From positions 1 to 32,494 of the forward strand of contig JAJRRT010000004.1 in assembly GCA_024279255.1 (NCBI GenBank): a DNA stretch of 32,494 nucleotides, read 5' to 3'. The stretch comes from Deltaproteobacteria bacterium. Its GTDB lineage: Bacteria; Desulfobacterota; Desulfuromonadia; Desulfuromonadales; Geopsychrobacteraceae. The number at the start of each line of letters is the position of its first letter. Within the stretch, counting starts at the first letter, position 1. Under the pieces are notes generated by a model. That model did not search any database and was not told the origin of the DNA. It worked only from the letters and a program-made list of their open reading frames with translations. Positions 1 to 7,312 of this stretch are shown one piece after another. Made by a program: the position numbers and the translations under genes.

Positions 1-15
1 AATAAAGATTAAAGT

Positions 16-2511
16 ATGAGCGATTTTAAGAGGCTGACTGAAGTCAGTCGTCCCTCCCGCTATCTTGGTGGTGAACTGGGCAGCCGCAGCAAGAGTACAG
101 ATCAGGTCGATTTACGTATGGTCCTGGCTTTCCCCGACGTTTACGAGATCGGGATGAGCTATCTTGGTTTTCCGATACTCTACCGTATTCTCAATGATTT
201 AGAAGGTGTTTCCGCTGAGAGGGTTTATGCCCCCTGGCCCGATATGGCCGAACTTCTCGAAAGAGATGGTGCCCCGCTCTCCTCGCTGGAGAGCGGGCTG
301 CCGTTGGCCGAGTTTGATATCATCGGTTTCACCCTGCAGTACGAGCTCAGCTACACCAATGTGCTCGGGATGTTGCAACTGGCTGGCTTGCCACTGCGCC
401 GCGCCGATAGAAGTGAAGATGCTCCGCTTATTGTTGTCGGTGGGCCCTGCGCCTTCAACCCCGAACCCCTCGCCGATTTTTTTGATTGTGCTCTGATCGG
501 CGATGGTGAAGAAGCCCTGGTTGAGTTGGTTGATGCTGTGCGCGCCGCACGTAAAGAAGGCTTGTCTCGTTCAGAACTTTTGAACAAACTGGCCTGCATT
601 GAGGGGATTTATATCCCATCCTACTTCGATATCGTTTACAAGGAAGATGGCCGGGTTGCCGAAATAAAACCCTTAAGGGAAGGTTACTCAGAAGTTCGCC
701 GGCGTTTTTTGGCGGATCTTGAAACAGCGCCCTTTCCGACTGCTCCACTCGTCCCCTTTATGCAAACGGTGCATAACCGGGTCGCAATGGAGATTGCTCG
801 TGGCTGCACCCGTGGCTGTCGTTTTTGTCAGGCAGGTTATATCTACCGTCCGGTGCGTGAACGTAGCCCGGAGAAGATCGCCGAACTGGTCGAAACCGCC
901 TTGGCTAACTCGGGGTACGAGGAGATCTCGCTCCTTTCGCTCTCGACCGGAGACTACAGTTGCATTGAACCGCTTTTGAAGGGTTTGATGTCTAAATATG
1001 CAAAAGAGCGGGTCGCAGTCTCTTTTCCTAGTCTGCGTGTTGGTTCCCTGACTGAAGGGTTGATGGAGGAGATCAAGAAGGTTCGCAAAACTGGTTTTAC
1101 TCTGGCTCCTGAGGCCGGAAGTGAGCGGATGCGGCAACTGATCAACAAGGGGATCACTGAAGAGGACCTCCTCGAGACGACGACCAACGCATTTGCTCTT
1201 GGCTGGCGGGTGATCAAGCTCTATTATATGATGGGACTGCCGACCGAAACCGACGAAGATCTGCAGGCAATCATCGATCTTTCTGCACGGGTCAAGCGCA
1301 GCGGTAAGGGGACCGAAGGGGGCGCCGATGTCAATGTCGCAGTTTCGACCTTCGTGCCCAAGCCGCATACCCCTTTCCAGTGGGAACCACAGCTCGGTAT
1401 CGATGAAATCTTACGCATGCAGGGACTGCTCAAGGGTGGTTTGCGCGCGAAAAAGTTGAAATTCAAATATCACGAAGCCTCTCTCTCATTTCTTGAAGGG
1501 GTCTTTGCCCGCGGCGACCGGCGTTTGGGTCGGGTCCTCGAAGCAGCTTTGGCGGCGGGGTGTCGATTTGACGGATGGCGTGAGCATTTCAACTTTGGCA
1601 AATGGCAACAAGCCTTTATCGATGCTGACGTCGAGCCCGCCTGGTATCTGCGTGAGCGAGATGAGGATGAGGTCCTGCCATGGGACCATATCGACTGTGG
1701 TCTGCCGAAGAGCTTTTTTGTCAAAGAACGACAGAAAGCCCTGGAGCTGGCTGAGACGCCCGACTGTCGCGATGGCGACTGTAGTGCTTGTGGGGTCTGC
1801 GATTTTGAAGTGGTGAAGATGCGCCTGCAGCAACCGCAGCAGTTGCCGATGGCCTCAGTCAGCCCGCAGGGACCAGTTGACAATGATCTGCGTTTCCGGG
1901 TTCGTCTGAAGCTGGCTAAGCGCGGTCGGGCGAAGATGGTTGCACATTTGGAATATTTGACAATGTTTCAGCGCGCGGTCCGTCGCGCCAGGCTGCCGGT
2001 ACGTTTTTCTCAGGGCTTCCATCCAACCCCGAAGGTCTCTTACCTTGAAGCCTTGCCGATGGGAGTGGAGAGTGAGGCGGAACTGGTCGATATTGAACTC
2101 TTTGAACCTTTAGCGGCAGCTGAGGTTGCGCAGCGTTTGAACGATCAGTTGCCCGAAGGTTTTACCATTATTGGCGCAGAGATTCCTGCTGCAGGTGTCC
2201 CTTCTCCCTCTGCATCCGTGGTGGCCAGTATTTATCGCATACCGCTGCCTGAGATCAACATCGATCTCGCTCGAAAAATTACTGATTTTCTCGCGAGTGA
2301 ACGGGTCGAGGCGGTGCATATTAAAAAGGGTCTTGAGAAGAAGGTTGACCTGCGAGGGGATGTTGTCGCTATTGAGTTGGTTGAAAACGAGTTGGAACTT
2401 AAATTGGTCAAGGGGAGTCCGTTGCGGATTGCTGCCCACCTGTTTTCGCTAGAGGTTGAGGCCGTGCGACAGCTTGGCGTGAGGAAAACCGCGATCCTTC
2501 TTGATAGATAA
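16..2511 (+). CDS. B12-binding-like radical SAM protein fused to DUF2344 (TIGR03960 + TIGR03936)
   Basis: The 831-residue protein has an N-terminal region resembling the cobalamin-binding-like half of YgiQ-type radical SAM enzymes (about residues 30-240). A radical SAM core follows, with the cluster motif C264-x3-C268-x2-C271 inside GCTRGCRFCQAG. A small second Cys cluster, C584-x4-C589-x2-C592-x2-C595, sits in the linker, and a C-terminal DUF2344 domain starts near residue 624. The N-terminal family is TIGR03960 and the tail TIGR03936; in many bacteria these are separate adjacent genes, and here they form one polypeptide. The reaction is not established. The neighbour is rng, which is a usual partner, so a link to RNA or ribosome maturation is an inference. 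The linker cysteines could hold an extra Fe-S cluster or zinc. The start is the first ATG; its ribosome-binding site is weak and only 15 bases precede it in the window. Confidence 0.9.
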   Translation: MSDFKRLTEVSRPSRYLGGELGSRSKSTDQVDLRMVLAFPDVYEIGMSYLGFPILYRILNDLEGVSAERVYAPWPDMAELLERDGAPLSSLESGLPLAEFDIIGFTLQYELSYTNVLGMLQLAGLPLRRADRSEDAPLIVVGGPCAFNPEPLADFFDCALIGDGEEALVELVDAVRAARKEGLSRSELLNKLACIEGIYIPSYFDIVYKEDGRVAEIKPLREGYSEVRRRFLADLETAPFPTAPLVPFMQTVHNRVAMEIARGCTRGCRFCQAGYIYRPVRERSPEKIAELVETALANSGYEEISLLSLSTGDYSCIEPLLKGLMSKYAKERVAVSFPSLRVGSLTEGLMEEIKKVRKTGFTLAPEAGSERMRQLINKGITEEDLLETTTNAFALGWRVIKLYYMMGLPTETDEDLQAIIDLSARVKRSGKGTEGGADVNVAVSTFVPKPHTPFQWEPQLGIDEILRMQGLLKGGLRAKKLKFKYHEASLSFLEGVFARGDRRLGRVLEAALAAGCRFDGWREHFNFGKWQQAFIDADVEPAWYLRERDEDEVLPWDHIDCGLPKSFFVKERQKALELAETPDCRDGDCSACGVCDFEVVKMRLQQPQQLPMASVSPQGPVDNDLRFRVRLKLAKRGRAKMVAHLEYLTMFQRAVRRARLPVRFSQGFHPTPKVSYLEALPMGVESEAELVDIELFEPLAAAEVAQRLNDQLPEGFTIIGAEIPAAGVPSPSASVVASIYRIPLPEINIDLARKITDFLASERVEAVHIKKGLEKKVDLRGDVVAIELVENELELKLVKGSPLRIAAHLFSLEVEAVRQLGVRKTAILLDR

Positions 2512-2514
2512 AGC

Positions 2515-2557
2515 GCAATGCGGCAGGTTGTGTAGGCAAAGTTCCTGCTGGCATTGC
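2515..2557 (+). other. Imperfect hairpin between radical SAM gene and rng
   Basis: GCAATGC at 2515-2521 pairs with GCATTGC at 2551-2557, and CAGG/CCTG extends the stem inward with mismatches. No clean T-run follows, so this is a weak terminator at best, or an mRNA processing or stability hairpin in the 100-bp gap before rng. Confidence 0.35.
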
Positions 2558-2611
2558 TGATAATTAAAAATCGTCTTAATTCATAAATATCTAGTTTAAA
2601 TGGAGTCAGTC

Positions 2612-4114
2612 ATGACCAGGGAGCTGGTGATCAACACAACCTCACACGAAACTCGCGTGGCGTTGTTGGAAGGTGGGCATATTGCCGAACTCTATATCGA
2701 GCGCGAGCGCGAAATGGGGATTGTAAGCAATATCTATAAGGGGCGGGTCATCCGCGTGCTGCCGGGGATGCAGGCGGCTTTTGTCGATATCGGGCTGGAG
2801 AAGGCGGCTTTTCTCTATGTGGCTGATGTTTTTGATGAAATGAATGAGGTGGCCCGTTATGTCGATGGCGAGAATTCCGGGACTGATCAGGCTGAGGAGC
2901 TTGAGCAACCACTGCCGCCGATAGAAGATCTGTTAAAGGAGGGTCAGGAAATCCTGGTGCAGATCTCTAAGGAACCGATCAGTACTAAGGGTGCTCGGAT
3001 CACCTCTCATATTTCATTGCCAGGCCGACATCTCGTTTATATGCCGACGGTCGATCATGTCGGAATTTCCCGTCGGATCGATGACGAGGAAGAACGTGAA
3101 CGGTTACGCGAGTTGGTCGAGACGATGAAGCCTGAAGGCTCCGGATTTATCGTTCGGACTGTTTCTGAGGGGAAGAGTGAGGCCGATCTGAAGGCCGATA
3201 TGGAATTTCTGATCGAACTCTGGAAGGATATCAGCTCGGGTGTTGAAGAGCGTAAGGCACCGGCATTGATCCATTCAGACCTTGATGTCACCAGTAAGGT
3301 TTTACGTGACATTCTGACCGAAGATGTGCGACGGATCATTGTGGATACTCAGGATGAATACAATAAAATCGTCCGATTTATTCGCACCTTTATGCCAAAA
3401 CTGAATTACTGTATCGAACTTTATGATGGTGATGAGCCGATTTTTGATTCTTTCGGGCTTGAAGTTGAAATTTCACGTGCATTAGGGAAGAAGGTCTGGC
3501 TCAAGAGTGGCGGTTCTATTATCATCGAGCAGACCGAAGCTTTGACGGCTGTCGATGTCAACACCGGTCGCTATGTCGGCAAGCATAATCTTGAAGATAC
3601 GATACTTAAGACCAACTTGGAGGCGCTTAAGGAGATTGCCTTTCAGTTGCGACTCCGTAATATCGGTGGTTTGATTATCGTCGATTTTATCGATATGGAA
3701 AAAGAGGCTCATCGTGAAAAGGTCCATGCTGCCTTTGAAGAAGTGCTCAAGAACGATAAGAATAAAACCAATATTCTCATGATTAGTGAGCTTGGTCTGG
3801 TTGAGATGACGCGTAAGCGGGTGCGGGAATCGATCGGCCGTACCCTCTGTGAGCCTTGCTCTTATTGCGATGGGAATGGTTACGTTAAGGGGCGTTTGAC
3901 GGTTATCTACGAAATCCTTCGTGAGCTTCAACGTGAACTTAAGGATTTGCCTGATGGACGTATTACCTTGTTGGCCCATCCTGACATTGCTGGTCTTCTG
4001 ATCGATGAAGAACGGACCGGGATAGATGAGATAGAGCAAGCGACCGGGCGTAATATCGTCATTAATTCTCGTCCTGGATTCCATATTGAGCAGTTTGAAA
4101 TCGCGATTGGTTAG
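2612..4114 (+). CDS. rng: Ribonuclease G (RNase E/G family endoribonuclease)
   Basis: A 500-residue protein of RNase G length that cleaves single-stranded 5'-monophosphate RNA, with roles in 16S rRNA 5'-end maturation and mRNA decay. The N-terminus (MTRELVINTTSHETRVALLE) aligns with E. coli RNase G, and an S1 domain occupies about residues 37-120. The catalytic aspartates are D315 (in AVDVNTGR) and D358 (in IVDFIDME), 43 apart as D303/D346 are in RNase E. The Zn-link cysteines align with C416-SY-C419 before DGNGY, and an extra C413 lies just upstream. The ATG at 2612 is preferred because GGAG (2602-2605) lies six bases ahead; an in-frame ATG at 2600 has no ribosome-binding site. There is no long arginine-rich C-terminal tail, so it is RNase G-like rather than RNase E-like. 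Confidence 0.95.
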   Translation: MTRELVINTTSHETRVALLEGGHIAELYIEREREMGIVSNIYKGRVIRVLPGMQAAFVDIGLEKAAFLYVADVFDEMNEVARYVDGENSGTDQAEELEQPLPPIEDLLKEGQEILVQISKEPISTKGARITSHISLPGRHLVYMPTVDHVGISRRIDDEEERERLRELVETMKPEGSGFIVRTVSEGKSEADLKADMEFLIELWKDISSGVEERKAPALIHSDLDVTSKVLRDILTEDVRRIIVDTQDEYNKIVRFIRTFMPKLNYCIELYDGDEPIFDSFGLEVEISRALGKKVWLKSGGSIIIEQTEALTAVDVNTGRYVGKHNLEDTILKTNLEALKEIAFQLRLRNIGGLIIVDFIDMEKEAHREKVHAAFEEVLKNDKNKTNILMISELGLVEMTRKRVRESIGRTLCEPCSYCDGNGYVKGRLTVIYEILRELQRELKDLPDGRITLLAHPDIAGLLIDEERTGIDEIEQATGRNIVINSRPGFHIEQFEIAIG

Positions 4115-4120
4115 GGGTAT

Positions 4121-4930
4121 ATGAGCAGTAATAACTATCTGATGGAGAGTGCGGATGAGGCGTTGCGCCTTGACCTGAAAACCCCGTTCGAACCTCTGGC
4201 CAGGCAGGCCCGCTGGGCTGGGATCAAGCCGGGGATGCGGGTGCTGGATCTGGGTTGTGGGTCGGGTAAGACCACCTCTTTCTTGCAGCAGCTGGTTCAG
4301 CCGGGGGGGAGCGCTGTTGGGCTGGATGGTTCGGCCGCGCGGGTTGAGCATGCCGGAAGCCACTACGGTAGCTGCGGGGCTGAATATGTCTGCCGGGATT
4401 TTTATCAGCCGTTGGACGATCTGGGAGAGTTCGATTTCATCTGGGTACGCTTCGTCCTTGAATACCACCGGCAGCAGAGTTTTGAGCTGGTGAAAAATAT
4501 CGCCCGCCTGCTCAGACCGGGTGGGATTCTTTGCCTGGTTGATCTCGACCACAACAGCCTGAACCATTACGGCCTGCCAGAGCGCCTGGAGAAGACCCTG
4601 TCCGGTGTGATGGGCTATTTGGAAGAGCGCGGTGATTTCGACCCCTACATGGGACGCAAGCTTTACTCCTATCTCTATGATCTTAATTTTGAGCAGATCG
4701 ACCTCGATCTTTCCGCCCACCATCTGATCTTCGGTGAACTGGATGAGGTCAACCGTTTCAACTGGACCAAGAAGCTAGACGTGGCCGCCAGTCAGGTGAG
4801 CTACCCCTTTGCCGAGTACCCCGGCGGACATGCCGAGTTTCTGAGTGAATTCCAGACCTTCTTTGCCGACCCCAGACGTTTCACTTACACTCCTCTGATC
4901 GCTTGTCGTGGGGTCAAGTCGGGCGGCTGA
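4121..4930 (+). CDS. Class I SAM-dependent methyltransferase
   Basis: A 269-residue soluble protein with a Rossmann-fold methyltransferase core. Motif I is VLDLGCGSG at residues 41-49, an acidic post-I position follows in VGLDGSAARV, and the region LLRPGGILCLVDLD near residue 130 is typical of UbiE/small-molecule methyltransferases. The substrate cannot be told from the sequence. It starts six bases after the rng stop, with AGGGGT overlapping that stop as ribosome-binding site, so it is probably cotranscribed with rng, and a terminator follows at 4958. It is not one of the rRNA methyltransferases normally found beside rng, so the functional link is unknown. Confidence 0.8.
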   Translation: MSSNNYLMESADEALRLDLKTPFEPLARQARWAGIKPGMRVLDLGCGSGKTTSFLQQLVQPGGSAVGLDGSAARVEHAGSHYGSCGAEYVCRDFYQPLDDLGEFDFIWVRFVLEYHRQQSFELVKNIARLLRPGGILCLVDLDHNSLNHYGLPERLEKTLSGVMGYLEERGDFDPYMGRKLYSYLYDLNFEQIDLDLSAHHLIFGELDEVNRFNWTKKLDVAASQVSYPFAEYPGGHAEFLSEFQTFFADPRRFTYTPLIACRGVKSGG

Positions 4931-4957
4931 GGTTGTTAGACATTGCATGGTTTTAGA

Positions 4958-4998
4958 TGGGCGCTCCCGGCAGCAGGCGGGTAGCGCCCAGCTTTTTT
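4958..4998 (+). terminator. Rho-independent terminator after the methyltransferase
   Basis: TGGGCGCT (4958-4965) pairs perfectly with AGCGCCCA (4983-4990), and an inner CCCG/CGGG pair extends the stem. A run of six T follows at 4993-4998. On the opposite strand the hairpin is not followed by a T-run, so it serves mainly the plus-strand genes. Confidence 0.8.
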
Positions 4999-5002
4999 GC
5001 AG

Positions 5003-7306
5003 CTACACACTCTTCTGCGCTTGGTGGATAAAATCTTCCAGGGCGTGCCTCGCCTCATGCTGGAGTTCCAAAAACTCCAGGCCGAATCCGGCCGGCAATG
5101 ACGGGGCCATCTGTTGACTGCGATTGTTGACCCAAACGACGCTGGCCTTGGCCCGCACCAGCCGGTTCGCCTCCTCGGGCAGGGCGAAGACGATATCGAG
5201 TAGGCTTCCTTCGTCGAGTTCGACGTTCATCGCTACGTACATCCCGCTGGTACTCAGGTAGGCGCTGGTACCGGAGAAGGTTCGGTTCAGAGTGCGGCAG
5301 GAGACCTGGGTCCGGCAAGCAATCCTCACCTGGCGCTGTTGAATCTTGTGGTCCAGCGGTTTCGGGGCGCTCAGTGGGCAGGCTTTCAGGGTGGTGAAGT
5401 AGCGGATGAAAGCCGTGACGATTTCCGGATCGAGGTGGGAGCCGCTGACATCTTGCAGCAGGTTCAGGGCGATATCGAACGGCATGGGGTCGCGATAGTG
5501 ACGCTTGGAGGTGATCGCCTCGAAGAAGTCGGCGACGGCGATGATCCGGGACCCCAGGGGGATCTCATCCCCTTTGAGGCCGCGCGGATAACCGCTTCCG
5601 TCCATCTTCTCATGGTGGGCCCAGCAGATCTCAGGGATCTGGCGGTAGATCCCTTCGAAATGGATTCGGTCCAGAATTTCCCGGGTTTGACCAGGATGGG
5701 TTTGGACCAGGGCCTGTTCTTCAGTGCTCAGACGACCAGGTTTCTTCAGGATGAAATCTGGCACTCCGATCTTGCCGTAGTCGTGGAGCAGCGCCGCCAC
5801 TCGCATCATTTCCGAAAATTTCGGCGAAAGATTCATCGCCTGACAGATGGCATCGGTATATTCGGTAACCTTCTCCGAGTGACCGGCGGTCATGTAGTCA
5901 CGGGCATCGATACTGGCGGCCAGCACTTTCAGGGTCGATTGGAACTGCTGAGAGCGGGTCTGTAGCAGCTCGGCATTGTGGATGCTGATGCCGATGATCG
6001 GGGCGATTCCCATAAGCAGGCTGATATCGCTCTGGACCAGCGGACGTTTCGACTCGCGATTGTCGACCGCCAGAAGGCCGATCGATTTGCCTTTGCAGAT
6101 GATTGGACAGCAGATGAAGGCGCGGGAGCCGAGCATTTTCATCAACGCCAGGCTGCGCAGGGAGAGGGTCCCTTCAATAACATCGACGTCGTTGATTAGC
6201 AGCGGGGTCTGATCCCGGAAGGCGACGATGAAGGGACCTCGCGATTCAGGACGATCAAGGCGAAAGGCTGTCTCCTCCAAGAGCTGCTTCTGCTCCTCGG
6301 TATAGCCGTATCCGGCGCAAAACTGCAGCTGGGTCCGCTCGGAGTTGGCCATCAGCACCATCCCGCGATCAAAATCGAGACGCTTTTCCAGAATCGATGC
6401 AACCGCATCGAGGAGGCCGTCTTTGATCTTACTGCTGATGACCTGGCCGATTTCGCTGGCCAGTTGCGCGTTGTTGTAGTGGGTATTGATCCGGGAAACC
6501 TGTTCTTCGGCGGCGGACCAGATCTCCTGCAGGCTATTTCTGAGGGACTTCTTCTCGGAATGCGCCGCAATCAGCGAGGCAAGCAGGGCCAGAAGCATGG
6601 AGGCTGGCGCCAGATGATCCCGGACCATGGGATAGGCGAAGGGGAGCAGGGCCAGATTGCCGAGCAGCAAGGCAGCGATAAGATAGTTGCGCAGTTTCCG
6701 CCAGAGCGCCGCCGACTCCTCCTGCCAGGAGATAATGTAACGGCAGGCCGCATCGCCTTTGAACATGCACTCGGGATGGCTGATGTCCGGGAGACGGTAG
6801 TTGAACATCATCAGGATCGCCTCGAAGAAGCCTTTGCGATTTTCACACTGAAAAGGTTTTTCCTTAACCCCCGCGTTAGGGGTCACGCGGATCTCGATCT
6901 TGTTGCGGTTGATCCGCCGGGCTTGATAGCTGGCGGAACGGGTGAAGTTGGCCGCCGCCTTGTTGACCAGGAGAAAGACCTGTGCCGGTCCGAGCAGGCT
7001 GAACAGGTACTGTTGCATGACTCCGAGCGCGCCGGGTGAGGCGGCAAAGCGGCCAGCATCGCGCGCAATGTTTGAATTGCCAGTCAGCCGGGTCACCCGC
7101 TCGTAAAAACGATCGACCTGATTCTGGCTGAACCAGTGTCCTTGGTCGGCAACTTCGTAGGGCTGCATCTGGGCGTATGTCAGCAGATTGTTGACGTCAA
7201 CCTGTGAGAAGCCTGCTTTTAGAACTAGCTTGATGTAGGACTCGATAATCCGGCTGTTGTACAGCGGGCGGTCCTGGTCGCTTTCAGGTTTTTTTTTAAT
7301 CACCAT
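5003..7306 (-). CDS. HD-GYP c-di-GMP phosphodiesterase with sensory N-terminus, GAF and C-terminal PilZ domain
   Basis: 767 residues. Residues about 1-195 form a sensory domain ending in a C-x7-C pattern (ECMFKGDAACRY) that recalls V4R-like ligand-binding domains (inference). Two hydrophobic segments at about 204-249 look like a membrane hairpin. A GAF domain covers about 290-450, and an HD-GYP domain about 460-650 has H508-D509 (LLHDYGKIG) and G572-Y573-P574 (DGSGYPRG), so it should hydrolyse cyclic di-GMP. The last 110 residues (from about 658) are PilZ-like: R-I-A-C-R matches RxxxR, YLSTSG stands in for the (D/N)xSxxG motif, and AGFGLEF follows. A degrader that also carries a c-di-GMP receptor suggests allosteric feedback or relocation. 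It starts six bases after the PilZ/GNAT gene, with AGGAG about ten bases ahead of its ATG. Confidence 0.9.
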   Translation of the reverse strand: MVIKKKPESDQDRPLYNSRIIESYIKLVLKAGFSQVDVNNLLTYAQMQPYEVADQGHWFSQNQVDRFYERVTRLTGNSNIARDAGRFAASPGALGVMQQYLFSLLGPAQVFLLVNKAAANFTRSASYQARRINRNKIEIRVTPNAGVKEKPFQCENRKGFFEAILMMFNYRLPDISHPECMFKGDAACRYIISWQEESAALWRKLRNYLIAALLLGNLALLPFAYPMVRDHLAPASMLLALLASLIAAHSEKKSLRNSLQEIWSAAEEQVSRINTHYNNAQLASEIGQVISSKIKDGLLDAVASILEKRLDFDRGMVLMANSERTQLQFCAGYGYTEEQKQLLEETAFRLDRPESRGPFIVAFRDQTPLLINDVDVIEGTLSLRSLALMKMLGSRAFICCPIICKGKSIGLLAVDNRESKRPLVQSDISLLMGIAPIIGISIHNAELLQTRSQQFQSTLKVLAASIDARDYMTAGHSEKVTEYTDAICQAMNLSPKFSEMMRVAALLHDYGKIGVPDFILKKPGRLSTEEQALVQTHPGQTREILDRIHFEGIYRQIPEICWAHHEKMDGSGYPRGLKGDEIPLGSRIIAVADFFEAITSKRHYRDPMPFDIALNLLQDVSGSHLDPEIVTAFIRYFTTLKACPLSAPKPLDHKIQQRQVRIACRTQVSCRTLNRTFSGTSAYLSTSGMYVAMNVELDEGSLLDIVFALPEEANRLVRAKASVVWVNNRSQQMAPSLPAGFGLEFLELQHEARHALEDFIHQAQKSV

Positions 7307-7312
7307 GAGTTT

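Noticed and set aside
3482..4723. 413-codon open frame on the minus strand across rng and the methyltransferase
   Set aside because: It overlaps two clearly conserved plus-strand genes, spans a gene boundary and shows no recognisable domain; it is a by-product of their codon use.
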